Assembly: GCA_937949545.1 (NCBI GenBank)
Contig: CALEDR010000017.1
Span: 55,348-119,347, forward strand
Direction: 5' to 3'
Source of the DNA: an uncultured Phycisphaerae bacterium
GTDB lineage: Bacteria > Planctomycetota > Phycisphaerae > Sedimentisphaerales > Anaerohalosphaeraceae
DNA: 64,000 bases
The notes under the pieces are model-generated. The model was not told where the DNA came from. It saw only the letters and a list, made by a program, of their open reading frames with translations, and did not search any database. Positions 10,497-18,848 of this stretch are shown one piece after another. Position 1 is the stretch's first letter. The number at the start of each line of letters is the position of its first letter. The position numbers and the translations under genes were made by a program.

Positions 10497-10536
10497 TTCT
10501 TTTAGACCGCATTCTGCCCGCTTGAAATCGGGAATT

Positions 10537-11169
10537 TTATCCGCGGCGTCCGCGAAGCATCGTGAGCACCCCGCCCAGTCCCAGCAGAGCCATCGTGGTC
10601 GGCTCCGGAATCAGCTGGATATTGTCAATATAGAAATTGCCGGCGCCGGCAACAGGATTCTGCTGGAAAGAAATCACAATCTGGAACCAGTTGAGGGCAT
10701 TGTAGCTGGGAATTTCGAGCCGATAACTCTTGAAGGCATCGCCCGCCCAGGGCCCCCAGTCAGTCGAGGTCGGCAGTCCCGTCAGCCGGTCCACAGCCGT
10801 GGTCGTTGTCCACTCCTGCCAGCCGCTATCGCTGTTGAAGGCAATCTTGTCAGCAACCTTGGTCCAGTTATTGCCCGACCACTCATTGGCATACATCGTC
10901 ACATCGAAGGTCAGAATCACGTTGTTCATCAGTCCCGGGGCGGAGGGCGCACTCCACATCATTTTCCAATATCCGCCGTCCGAAAGTTTCACAGCAACGC
11001 TGTTGTTTCCCCGCGTAACCGTTCCCGGTACCGAACCAATTGTAAACGACGCTCCGCCTTCCCAGCTCGGTCCCCAGTTGTCCATCCCGGTCTCGAAATC
11101 GCCGATCACCACGGCCTGGCTGACGGAGACGAGCCCGACGGCCAACAACATCAGCAAACACTTTTTCAT
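10537..11169 (-). CDS. PEP-CTERM-anchored secreted binding protein
   Basis: A 210-residue secreted protein of unknown function. A signal peptide covers about residues 1-19. A beta-rich domain (about 20-182) begins IGDFETGMDNW and contains many aromatic residues and WxE/W motifs, as in carbohydrate-binding modules. The C-terminus has the sorting signal PEPTTMALLGLGGVL followed by RGRRG, the PEP-CTERM/exosortase layout. The domain is clearly paralogous to the N-terminal domain of the next upstream gene: matching blocks are DFETG, ADKIAF/CEKIAL, W..YTTTT/WTTTT, NRLTG/DRLTG, DWG.W.GD. A strong AGGAGAAGG site precedes the ATG. Glycan binding is an inference from composition and context. Confidence 0.8.
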   Translation of the reverse strand: MKKCLLMLLAVGLVSVSQAVVIGDFETGMDNWGPSWEGGASFTIGSVPGTVTRGNNSVAVKLSDGGYWKMMWSAPSAPGLMNNVILTFDVTMYANEWSGNNWTKVADKIAFNSDSGWQEWTTTTAVDRLTGLPTSTDWGPWAGDAFKSYRLEIPSYNALNWFQIVISFQQNPVAGAGNFYIDNIQLIPEPTTMALLGLGGVLTMLRGRRG

Positions 11170-11273
11170 CTTGTCCTTCTCCTTTCTAAAATGTTTCGAT
11201 TTCTCCGATACACCGCTCCCCCCTCACACACTCTCACACGCACACATTGCACACCCGTTTTGAAAGAGCTGAA

Positions 11274-11310
11274 GCGAGGGTCCTGCCTTGTTATGGGGCA
11301 AGACCCTCGC
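11274..11310 (-). terminator. terminator-like hairpin after the dockerin-tailed binding protein
   Basis: GCGAGGGTC (11274-11282) and GACCCTCGC (11302-11310) form a long GC-rich stem with further TGCC/GGCA pairing inside. It lies 17 bases after the stop of the minus-strand gene. The T-run after it is weak, so termination efficiency is uncertain. Confidence 0.6.
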
Positions 11311-11327
11311 CGAAACTGCCGTCTTAC

Positions 11328-12704
11328 TTAATTGCAGGCCTCAAAGATATTCGAGCAGCCCAGCCAGTTGAGGGCCACTTCCGCCAGATCATACAAATCG
11401 ACCTTGCAGTCGCGGTTGTTCCCTCCGGCGCCGTTCGGTCCGGCAATATCACCGTAGAAATAATAACCGCCCGCCTCAATCGATGCACGGCACGAATCCG
11501 TATTTAAAGTCACCCGAACCGTATCGGTGGAGGTAAACTGTCCGTCATTCACCGTCAGCTGGAACACATACGGTTCGGCGGAACCTTCCTCGGTTGTATT
11601 CGCCAGCTCTGTCAGAGTCGCTGTCGTTACAGCCGCATTCGGATTAGCAAGCGTCACCGTCGGCCCCGCCGTCTGTTCCCACAGATAACTGAGCGGCCCC
11701 GGCTGACCGTCATCCGTCGAAGCGCTTCCGTTCAGCGTCAGCACCACGCTTGGATTGCCGCCCAGCCACAGATACTGATCAGCCCCGGCGTTGGCAACTG
11801 GCGGCCTGTTCGTCGAAGCCGTGAATGTCCAGAACGCAAGAGGAATTGTGTTCGGATCGCTTTCGATAACCCAGGTGTATTTGACCCCGTCAGCCAGAGA
11901 CGGCATCGGACAGCTGCTGGCCGCCCCCGGATTCATTTCTGTATAGATATTCGTCAGCAGGTTTTTGTACGTGTCCGGTGAAAGGATTGTATTGGGATCA
12001 TTGGGGTTCTCCACAGGGGCGCCGAACCAGACTTTCACCCAGTTCAAAGAATCCGTCGCATTCTCCCACGACAGTTCCGTATCATATCCAATCACCGCCA
12101 CGCCGTTATTCGCCGGATGTGGATCGTGCGGCTCATCGACAAATCGAACCGCATCAATATAGTAGGGACCCGCGGTGGAGCAGTTGAACGACAGGTTAAT
12201 CTGAAAATAGGTAGCCCCCGTCAAATTATAATTCGAAATGTCAATCGTCACCGTCCGGAACATATCCCCGTCCCAAGCACCCCAATCCACCGGTGCGGGC
12301 CCGCCCGTCAGACGATTGGTCCAGTTTGCCGTAGTCGTTGTATACTCCACCCATCCGCCGCCCGGCGCATTGCTCTGCAGGGCAATCTTCTCGCAGAACC
12401 GCGTCCACGGCTGAGTCGGCCAATCCGCCGCAAAACACGTGATGTCAATCTGAAGCTTTCCTAAGCGTGTGGGGACAGACGGAGCCACCCAGCGCAGGGG
12501 CCAGAAGTTCGTCCCGTTATGATAGACCCTCAAACACTGACTGCCTGACGTAACAGCACCCTCCTGTGTACTCAGACTCAAAGTCGGAGCCGGTGTCCCG
12601 GTCGCCACAAAACCATCCAAACCAGTCTCAAAATCAGCCAGCATCACCGCATAGCCGCAAGACACCCAGCCCAAAATCATCAACGCCGCCAAACATTTCC
12701 TCAT
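11328..12704 (-). CDS. secreted binding protein with PKD-like domain and dockerin-like tail
   Basis: A 458-residue secreted protein with no catalytic motif. A signal peptide covers about the first 20 residues. The N-terminal domain (about 20-195) is paralogous to the PEP-CTERM protein downstream. A fibronectin/Ig-like region begins PHDPHPANNGVAV, followed by a PKD-like domain (VANAGADQ...LNGSASTDDGQPGPLSYLWEQ). The tail contains a dockerin-like motif (NNRDCKVDLYDLAEVALNWL). The start at 12704 is preferred over the GTG at 12710 because AAGGAGA sits 6 bases upstream. The promoter carries the tandem AATATTTGC operator, so it likely belongs to the LacI-type regulon. Probable role: binding polysaccharide outside the cell. 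Confidence 0.8.
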   Translation of the reverse strand: MRKCLAALMILGWVSCGYAVMLADFETGLDGFVATGTPAPTLSLSTQEGAVTSGSQCLRVYHNGTNFWPLRWVAPSVPTRLGKLQIDITCFAADWPTQPWTRFCEKIALQSNAPGGGWVEYTTTTANWTNRLTGGPAPVDWGAWDGDMFRTVTIDISNYNLTGATYFQINLSFNCSTAGPYYIDAVRFVDEPHDPHPANNGVAVIGYDTELSWENATDSLNWVKVWFGAPVENPNDPNTILSPDTYKNLLTNIYTEMNPGAASSCPMPSLADGVKYTWVIESDPNTIPLAFWTFTASTNRPPVANAGADQYLWLGGNPSVVLTLNGSASTDDGQPGPLSYLWEQTAGPTVTLANPNAAVTTATLTELANTTEEGSAEPYVFQLTVNDGQFTSTDTVRVTLNTDSCRASIEAGGYYFYGDIAGPNGAGGNNRDCKVDLYDLAEVALNWLGCSNIFEACN

Positions 12705-12825
12705 AACCACTCTCCTTTCCTAAATGGTAAATAGAACGTTGATTTGGAAAATTTCCGACCGACCTGACATGTCAATTTGGATGAAGTACATTTGTCTTCC
12801 TTATTACCCTTCCCGTCTTGTTTTG

Positions 12826-12854
12826 ATTATCCGAAAAACAGCCCACCAAGTCAA
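12826..12854 (-). promoter_or_regulatory. sigma-70-type promoter of the dockerin-tailed protein
   Basis: Read on the minus strand: -35 TTGACT (12849-12854), a 17-base spacer, -10 GATAAT (12826-12831). Transcription would start near 12819, giving a leader of about 115 bases. The tandem operator lies 17 bases upstream of the -35 box. Confidence 0.65.
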
Positions 12855-12871
12855 GCCGAAACTGAAAAAAT

Positions 12872-12893
12872 AATATTTGCGTAAATATTTGCG
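12872..12893. promoter_or_regulatory. tandem AATATTTGC operator, copy 1
   Basis: Two AATATTTGC copies at 12872-12880 and 12884-12892, period 12. The block also reads as a near-palindrome AATATTTGCGTAAATATT centred on CG, or as overlapping GCAAATATTTGC-type dyads, both forms typical of LacI-family operators. The same arrangement recurs at 18562 and 22108 upstream of two other minus-strand genes. Confidence 0.75.
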
Positions 12894-13151
12894 TTATCTT
12901 CGCATCTCCCGCGGACCGTACAGCAGGCTTGTTGGGACATTTCGAGTCTGACAAGTTCGGAAAACTCCAAAATATAAGCCTCTGATAAAAAACATGTTAT
13001 ATTTTCAACATGAAAAATATTACTTTTGTCCGGAATAGATGTCGGTTATCGGACGCTTCGGCAACCCCTGCCGACCAAAGCCTTCACCGGTTCGAAATTT
13101 TTTTTTGCGGTAATTTTTCCATACCCCTCTCCTCCAATTGTTCCTGGTTTT

Positions 13152-14357
13152 TCAAAACCATCTCTCCAGACCCGCCTTCCTAAGCCATTGTTCATTGCGT
13201 TCAATCAATTCCATCCTCTGCCGAACACATACGCTTGTCCGTCCCCCGTCCTCGGGTGTATTTATCGCATAATCCAGCAGCGCTTCCAAAGAACAGGCGG
13301 CCACATGCAGCCGCGTATCTGACGAACCGTAATACAGATAGACCGCCCCATCCTCATCCAGAATCCATCCGTTGCTGAACAGCACATTGGAAACATCACC
13401 GACTCGCTCCGGCCCCCGCGGGGCCAGCACATACCCCCCTGGGCGATGAATGACCTTCCAGGGACAGGTCAAATCCGTCATAAAGACATACAAAACATAC
13501 CGAAGCCCTGCTGCCGTGTTTCGCACGCCGTGGGCCAGATGCAGCCAGCCGTACGGGGTTTTCAGCGGCGCCGGCCCCAGCCCGTTTTTGACTTCCTTAA
13601 TCGTATGATACCGCTTTTCCTCGATGATGATTTCCTCCGTGAGAACGGCTTCTTCGATATTTTTGCAGGTTCCCCAGCCGATTCCGCCGCCGGAGCCGGT
13701 CTGAATAAATCCGTCCTGCGGCCGCGTATAGAATCCGTAACAGCCGTTGACAAACTCCGGATGCAGCACCACATTCCGCTGCTGGGGCGACGGAGTCTTC
13801 AGATTCGCCAGCCGCTCCCAGTTTTTCAAATCTTTGGTCCGTGCAATCCCCGCCTGGGCCGCGGCGGACGAGGTATCCCCCGGCGGCGCCGCAGGGTCTT
13901 TCGACTCCACACAAAACAGGCCGTAAATCCAGCCGTCTTCGTGTGCCGTCAGCCGCAGATCGTACAAGTTAGTCTCGGACTCATCCAGTTCCGGTATCTC
14001 TACAGGCCGGTCCCAGAAGCGAAATCTTTCGATTCCCGATTTGCTCTCCGCAATCGCAAAAAAAGACTTGCGGTCCGTCCCTTCCACCCGAGCCGCCAGC
14101 AGGAACGAATCTCCTATCTTTATGGCGCCGGCATTGAACACGGAGTTCACGGCCAGCCGCTCCAGCAGAAACGGGTTCCGCTGCGGGTCAAACTCATACC
14201 GCCACGACGGCGGGACATGCTCCCGCGTAAGCACCGGATACAGGTACCGCTGAAACAGCCCATCCCGTTCTGCCGGACGATTTTTCCGCTCCAGCCGCCG
14301 GCCATACTCGTTCTGAATCTGCTCGACCGCCCTCTGATACTCTTCCAGACTTTTCAT
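13152..14357 (-). CDS. GH130 family 4-O-beta-D-mannosyl-D-glucose phosphorylase
   Basis: Predicted cytoplasmic phosphorylase that cleaves mannosyl-beta-1,4-glucose with phosphate to mannose 1-phosphate and glucose, the last step of bacterial beta-mannan disaccharide catabolism. The 401-residue length matches GH130 subfamily 1. The catalytic-aspartate region reads [17 protein letters not shown], very close to the family signature. Phosphate-binding and five-blade propeller features are consistent ([28 protein letters not shown]). No signal peptide. It overlaps the epimerase gene by 4 bases (ATGA), and those two enzymes act in sequence in the known pathway, so the specific assignment is well supported. 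Confidence 0.9.
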   Translation of the reverse strand: MKSLEEYQRAVEQIQNEYGRRLERKNRPAERDGLFQRYLYPVLTREHVPPSWRYEFDPQRNPFLLERLAVNSVFNAGAIKIGDSFLLAARVEGTDRKSFFAIAESKSGIERFRFWDRPVEIPELDESETNLYDLRLTAHEDGWIYGLFCVESKDPAAPPGDTSSAAAQAGIARTKDLKNWERLANLKTPSPQQRNVVLHPEFVNGCYGFYTRPQDGFIQTGSGGGIGWGTCKNIEEAVLTEEIIIEEKRYHTIKEVKNGLGPAPLKTPYGWLHLAHGVRNTAAGLRYVLYVFMTDLTCPWKVIHRPGGYVLAPRGPERVGDVSNVLFSNGWILDEDGAVYLYYGSSDTRLHVAACSLEALLDYAINTPEDGGRTSVCVRQRMELIERNEQWLRKAGLERWF

Positions 14358-15589
14358 CGCAGCGTCTGCCCGCTCAAAATATGCTCATCCTGAATCATTT
14401 TCAGGCGTCGGATGGCTTCCATACAAGCCCGACTGTTATGATAGGGACATTTCCACTCGGATACTTTCGGCATGGACAAGTCGGGCTTGCGGCCGGCATC
14501 CAGCTTCCAGAACCATTCGCCGTATGTGCGGTCGATCTGGTAATCTTCAATGAACCGCCAGACGCTCCAGGCGGCTTCAAAAAACTCCTGACGGGTACTC
14601 ATCTGGAAGGCATTCAAAAAGCCCACAACGGCTTCCGCCTGACACCAGAAATGCTTTTCGGCATTGACCTGCCCCTGTTCATCCCGTTCAAACAGCAGAC
14701 TGCCGTCTGCGTCAAGCCCCTCGCGCAAAACTGCTTCGGCCATGTCCAGCGAAATGGGAACCACCCGCGGTCCCCATTTCTCTGCCCCCAGCACCTCCGC
14801 GGCCCGGCACAGCAGCCAGCTGCCTTCAATATCGTGCCCGAAGGAAACCCGCCGGGTCAGTCTTTCCCAGTTTCGCTCAAAGAACAACCCGAAATGATGC
14901 GAATGCAGATCGAAAATCTTCTGTCGAAATATCTCAATCAATTCTTCCAGACGGATGCCGATTCGCCTGTCCGGACGAACCGAATACAATTCAGCGAAGG
15001 CTTCCAGCAAATGCAAGTGGGCATTCATCGATTTGGGAGCCGTCATATCTCCATCGCTGAGCTGCTGTTTGGCCGCCAGAGTCCAGTCCCGCTCCATGGC
15101 CTCCCAATATCCGCCGGTCTCCTCATCAAGAGCGTGCTCTTCCAATTGCTCAAAAACCTCCATCGCCATGGCCAGCGGTTCGGGGCTTCGGGTCAGACGG
15201 TAATACTCGGCCAAACTGTAAATCAAAAATGCCTGTCCATAGGTCTTTTTCTGCGTCTGAATGGGCCCTTGCGGTCCAACCTGCCAATACCCTCCTCCGT
15301 ACCGCTTATCCCAGAAGTCTCTTCGGAGGAGCTGATAGGCAAGGTGCGCCATCTCTTTGCACCGGCCGTCGTTTAGAAACAGGGCCAGCGAGGAAAACGT
15401 CCACAAAAGCCGCGTACAGAGAATCAGTCCGTTCGGGGCCGTCTCATCCGCCACCAAATCGTTGCTGAGCCGGCCGATAAATCCGCCGGTCTTTGTGTTC
15501 CGCAGATGGGTCAGCCAAAACGGCAGGATATTTCCTTTGAGCTCCTCCTCCACCTGCTTCAAAAACAGTCCAACGGCTGCGTCATTCAT
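14354..15589 (-). CDS. cellobiose/mannobiose 2-epimerase
   Basis: Predicted cytoplasmic enzyme converting mannobiose to mannosyl-glucose (or cellobiose to glucosyl-mannose). At 411 residues it matches the N-acylglucosamine/cellobiose 2-epimerase family with an (alpha/alpha)6 barrel. The catalytic histidine blocks typical of cellobiose 2-epimerases are present: [22 protein letters not shown] and [19 protein letters not shown] precedes the ATG. It is flanked by the symporter (12 bases upstream) and the GH130 phosphorylase (overlapping), so mannobiose is the likeliest physiological substrate. Confidence 0.9.
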   Translation of the reverse strand: MNDAAVGLFLKQVEEELKGNILPFWLTHLRNTKTGGFIGRLSNDLVADETAPNGLILCTRLLWTFSSLALFLNDGRCKEMAHLAYQLLRRDFWDKRYGGGYWQVGPQGPIQTQKKTYGQAFLIYSLAEYYRLTRSPEPLAMAMEVFEQLEEHALDEETGGYWEAMERDWTLAAKQQLSDGDMTAPKSMNAHLHLLEAFAELYSVRPDRRIGIRLEELIEIFRQKIFDLHSHHFGLFFERNWERLTRRVSFGHDIEGSWLLCRAAEVLGAEKWGPRVVPISLDMAEAVLREGLDADGSLLFERDEQGQVNAEKHFWCQAEAVVGFLNAFQMSTRQEFFEAAWSVWRFIEDYQIDRTYGEWFWKLDAGRKPDLSMPKVSEWKCPYHNSRACMEAIRRLKMIQDEHILSGQTLR

Positions 15590-15601
15590 TGAAGTCCTCT
15601 C

Positions 15602-17422
15602 TCAGAAAGCGGCTGTTCCGGCAGACTCCGGTTCCTCCTCCAGCCGGTCATACCAGTTCCATTTCAGAAAAAGTGATGTTCCCGTCAGCACCGCCGCCGA
15701 TATCCAGAATCCTTTCCAGTGCCGGAGGACAAAATAAAACGGCAGGGTGCACAGACTCAGCTGCCAGATAATTCCCACCGCCGCATTCACCATATCCCGA
15801 CGAAAGCAGCGATTCGGGACAAATGAGGGAATCTCCTCTTGAACAGCCCGCAAGACGGGTCCCCAAAATCCCCACGGACGCGTGCGGACATAAAACCGTT
15901 TCAGCGCCTCCAGGTCATCCGGTCGGGTCATCAGCGAAATTCCGATGGAGGCCGCCAGACTGATGCCGAACAGAATCGGGAACGTATACAACGACGGCCG
16001 TCCCGGCAGAATCAGCGGAAAGACCAGCGACGCCGACAGCCCGGCCGCCATCCCGGCAAAATACCCATACCCGTTAAATCGCCACCAGTGCCACTTGAGC
16101 ACATTCGGTGCGATATACCCGCCGTACAGGCCCGCCACAATCCACTCGCAGATCTGGTGAATCGACTTGGCCGTAAATCCCACCCCGATTCCCACCAAAA
16201 CAATCAGCAGGGAACTGATATAACTCATCCGAACCAGCTGCTTGGACGAAGCATTCGGACGGATATACCGCTGGTAAAGGTCTTTGACCACATAGGAAGC
16301 GCCGGCATTCACCGTACAGTCGAACGTGCTCATAAAGGCCGCCAGCAGCCCCGCCAGCACAAATCCCAGTAAACCGCTCGGAACAAAATGATTCAGCACA
16401 TACGGCATCACCTGCTCAAAATCCACCTGCGAGCCCATCTCATTCAGCGTCTGGCGATAAAACACAAGTCCCAGCACCCCAATGGACGCAACCATCAGAT
16501 ACCGCGGCACAAACAGCGCTACACAGGTAAACCAGCTCATCAGCCCGGCCTCGCGGGGGTTCCGGGTCGCCAGAATCCGCTGCATATCATAATTCGGCGC
16601 CGGTCCGGCCATGCTGGCCGGAATCCCCTTCAAAAGCATCAGCAGCACAAAAACCGTAAAATACTCCCAGCCGTCCTGAGCAATCTTTGTATTGCCTGCC
16701 TCCAGCAGTCCTGACCAGTCCAGATTCAGTTTCCAGCCGAAAAATAAATCCGTCCAGCCGGCCGGCACTGCCGCCGCAATCTGACCGGCCGTCGTCCGCG
16801 TCATGGCAATCCAGGCAATACACACCCCCGAGGCCGTCAAAATCGCATACTGAAGCAAATCCGTCACCACAACGCTGTACATGCCTCCGGCAATCACATA
16901 CACCGTCGTAATCCCCATCAGAATTATCGCATAAACCGCCGGAGGCCATTCCCACGGAAAAAAGACCGCCGCAAATTTGCCGATTCCCTGAAACGAATAC
17001 GCCAGCATGCTCACCACACTGACCAGCGCAAAGACTACCACACTAATATGCGACAGCACGGCTCCCAACCCCTGTCCGAAGCGAAAACCTATCCACTCCG
17101 CCCCCGTCATCACCCCGGAACGCCGCAGCCATCGGGCCAGATAAATCATCAAAAAGACCTGATTAAAAATCGGCCACAGCCACGGAATAAATACACTCTT
17201 CATCCCGTAAATGAAAAAGAAAGTCACCAGCCACATCGTGCCGGTTATATCAAACATCCCCGAGGCATTGGCAATTCCCAACAGCGGATATGGGATTCGG
17301 TTGCCCCCCAGAAAATAAGAATGAATGCTCTGGCCTGCCCGCCGCGAGCAGAGAAACCCGATTGCTAACACGCTTACCAGATACAAAACAATTATGCCGA
17401 TGTCAATCGCTGCAAACTTCAC
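15602..17422 (-). CDS. sodium:solute symporter (SSS family), probable oligosaccharide or sugar importer
   Basis: A 606-residue polytopic inner-membrane protein with about 14 hydrophobic helices. It belongs to the sodium:solute symporter family (LeuT-like fold), as seen from the GITTVYVIAGGMYSVVVTDLLQY block and GLLAAFMSTFDCTVNAGASYVVKDLYQRY. The start is GTG at 17422, with AGGAAAA a few bases upstream. It is followed closely by the epimerase and GH130 genes, which suggests it imports their disaccharide substrate; this is inference, because SSS substrates cannot be read from sequence. The C-terminal 60 residues contain extra helices seen in long SSS members of this phylum. Confidence 0.87.
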   Translation of the reverse strand: MKFAAIDIGIIVLYLVSVLAIGFLCSRRAGQSIHSYFLGGNRIPYPLLGIANASGMFDITGTMWLVTFFFIYGMKSVFIPWLWPIFNQVFLMIYLARWLRRSGVMTGAEWIGFRFGQGLGAVLSHISVVVFALVSVVSMLAYSFQGIGKFAAVFFPWEWPPAVYAIILMGITTVYVIAGGMYSVVVTDLLQYAILTASGVCIAWIAMTRTTAGQIAAAVPAGWTDLFFGWKLNLDWSGLLEAGNTKIAQDGWEYFTVFVLLMLLKGIPASMAGPAPNYDMQRILATRNPREAGLMSWFTCVALFVPRYLMVASIGVLGLVFYRQTLNEMGSQVDFEQVMPYVLNHFVPSGLLGFVLAGLLAAFMSTFDCTVNAGASYVVKDLYQRYIRPNASSKQLVRMSYISSLLIVLVGIGVGFTAKSIHQICEWIVAGLYGGYIAPNVLKWHWWRFNGYGYFAGMAAGLSASLVFPLILPGRPSLYTFPILFGISLAASIGISLMTRPDDLEALKRFYVRTRPWGFWGPVLRAVQEEIPSFVPNRCFRRDMVNAAVGIIWQLSLCTLPFYFVLRHWKGFWISAAVLTGTSLFLKWNWYDRLEEEPESAGTAAF

Positions 17423-17590
17423 TTGTTTTCCTGAAATGTCCGGTTTCTATCCAATCGTAATTCCGCCGGTTCTTTGCCGGCGAATGCTCCAAAAAACAAA
17501 AACCTACTCCCGTTGAAACCAAACACGGAATTGCTGCCGTTAGGAATGACTTCCTCGGCTTTTGAAAACGGCTCACAGAGCCGGCCCCGT

Positions 17591-18463
17591 CTAAAACGGC
17601 CACGAATAAATCAGCGTTTCCTCCGGCAGCACATTCTGAAGATGTCCGTCCACAAACACCGCCTTGGAATACCCCAGATACCCGTCGGCATCCTTGGCGC
17701 GATGAAAACTGCCCATGCAGTCCACAAATGTCGGCGGCACCTTATGTTTCCCGCCTGCGGCGTCAATCGTTGCCTTCGCCGCCGCCGGATTGATGCTGTA
17801 CAGCAGACAGTCATTCAGCGGCGTCTGCGAAGAAACCCGCACCGTAAAGCCCGTATAAAGCGGACGCGGGTTGGAACTGGGAAGGGTATAGGGGTTCTCC
17901 TCCCCATAGGCAAAGACCTGGGAGGGAGACTTCACCTGAGTAATCCTTCTGGCAAAAACGGAGGCCCTCAAATATCCCAACGGTCCCAAAAAAGGATTCT
18001 GAGAATACGTAAACTGCGGCACAATCGGAATCGCCGGATTGTGTGTCCCAAGCCCGCGGGCACAGTTGCTCTTCTGAAGGGCAATCCGTTTAAAGGCCGG
18101 ACAGGCACGAACCCGATCATCCGTCAGATACCGGATAATCAGCCCATCCGGAATCAGATTCGCATTGTGCCATACACACTCGAAATTCATCAGCGAACTC
18201 GAACTGACCGGAAACGGACTGGCCGGGTCGTTTCGCACCAGATTCATCAAAAGCCAGTCCTCTGCATCCGGGAATGTCCCGTTATTGTCATGGCAGTACG
18301 CAGTCATTCCAATTCCAAATTGCCGCAGGTTGTTTTCGCAAAGAACCTCCTGCGCCCGCTCTTTGGCAATTTTCAAAGACGGCATCACAATCGTAAGCAG
18401 CAGGGCAATGATGGCAATGACCACCAACAATTCAATTAACGTAAATCCATTTTTGCGACCCAT
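17591..18463 (-). CDS. pseudopilin-like protein with prepilin N-terminus (sugar-locus copy 1)
   Basis: A 290-residue protein beginning MGRKNGFTLIELLVVIAIIALL, the type IV prepilin/pseudopilin methylation and cleavage motif (cleavage after G, F becomes residue 1, E at +5). A large beta-rich domain follows and carries the HRAKDADG...VFVDGH pattern seen in planctomycete and verrucomicrobial pseudopilin families with a His-x9-Asp-Gly-like element. The start at 18463 is chosen because AAGGAGA lies 7 bases upstream and the motif begins there; an upstream in-frame ATG would bury the signal. Its promoter has the tandem operator. It stands ahead of the symporter-epimerase-phosphorylase genes, about 170 bases away. 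Function unknown; probably surface or periplasmic. Confidence 0.85.
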   Translation of the reverse strand: MGRKNGFTLIELLVVIAIIALLLTIVMPSLKIAKERAQEVLCENNLRQFGIGMTAYCHDNNGTFPDAEDWLLMNLVRNDPASPFPVSSSSLMNFECVWHNANLIPDGLIIRYLTDDRVRACPAFKRIALQKSNCARGLGTHNPAIPIVPQFTYSQNPFLGPLGYLRASVFARRITQVKSPSQVFAYGEENPYTLPSSNPRPLYTGFTVRVSSQTPLNDCLLYSINPAAAKATIDAAGGKHKVPPTFVDCMGSFHRAKDADGYLGYSKAVFVDGHLQNVLPEETLIYSWPF

Positions 18464-18527
18464 AAAAATCTCCTTACACAGAGCCGTCTTCCGTTTCCCG
18501 AAAGCCCCTTTTCCGTTCGATACATCT

Positions 18528-18556
18528 ACTATAGAAACACAAACAATCAATGTCAA
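18528..18556 (-). promoter_or_regulatory. sigma-70-type promoter of pseudopilin 1
   Basis: Minus strand: consensus -35 TTGACA (18551-18556), 17-base spacer, -10 TATAGT (18528-18533). The tandem operator begins 5 bases upstream of the -35, the same distance as at the pseudopilin 2 promoter. Confidence 0.8.
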
Positions 18557-18561
18557 TAAAA

Positions 18562-18582
18562 AATATTTGCGTTAATATTTGC
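18562..18582. promoter_or_regulatory. tandem AATATTTGC operator, copy 2
   Basis: AATATTTGC at 18562-18570 and 18574-18582, period 12, directly upstream of a consensus promoter. Closely matches copies at 12872 and 22108. The gene for a LacI-family regulator starts 267 bases away on the other strand. Confidence 0.8.
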
Positions 18583-18738
18583 TGAACACGTGTTTTGTTT
18601 GTATTTTCCAATCCGCATGCCAAAAAAACACCTTTTTCGGACACAATATGGAAAAAACAAAAAAACTTGCATTACCATGAGGAAGAAACCTTATTAAGAT
18701 ATTACAACTCCTATATATCCCGATATATCGTTTCCTCT

Positions 18739-18758
18739 TTTGCGGTAAAATCCGCAAA
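18739..18758. promoter_or_regulatory. TTTGCGG inverted repeat upstream of lacI, possible autoregulatory site
   Basis: TTTGCGG and CCGCAAA, 7-base perfect arms around TAAAAT. The arms share the TTTGCG core with the AATATTTGCG operator, but the halves face each other with different spacing. It is 90 bases upstream of the lacI start. Autoregulation is only a suggestion. Confidence 0.4.
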
Positions 18759-18848
18759 TTTCCTCAAATAGTTGTTTGTCTAAAAACGATAAAACGATAG
18801 GATTGTAGAGAATCTGAAACCATCTACCCGGGAGAAGATTCAATTACA

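Larger units (their letters stand above)
12705..13151. other. 447-base intergenic region
   Basis: Holds the promoter and tandem operator of the minus-strand gene ending upstream leader at 12704 (12826-12893). The rest (12894-13151) is AT-rich and contains a GC-rich block at about 13037-13075 with imperfect self-complementarity (GTCGG...CCGAC), a poly-T run near 13102, and no convincing gene or recognised riboswitch. Confidence 0.6.
18464..18848. other. 385-base divergent regulatory region between pseudopilin 1 and lacI
   Basis: AT-rich region holding the minus-strand promoter (18528-18556) and tandem operator (18562-18582) on one side and the plausible lacI promoter on the other (TTGTCT 18776-18781, 16-base spacer, TAGGAT 18798-18803). 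It also has a perfect TTTGCGG/CCGCAAA inverted repeat at 18739-18758 and a short CGATATATCG palindrome at 18721-18730. No gene seen. Confidence 0.6.

Noticed and set aside
13037..13075. Structured block resembling a riboswitch near the end of the GH130 gene
   Set aside because: Complementarity is short and imperfect, no conserved riboswitch motif matches, and it lies 3' of the GH130 gene.
16972..16982. GCAAATTTGC palindrome like the operator
   Set aside because: Lies inside the symporter coding sequence, differs in the centre and is not tandem; probably chance.
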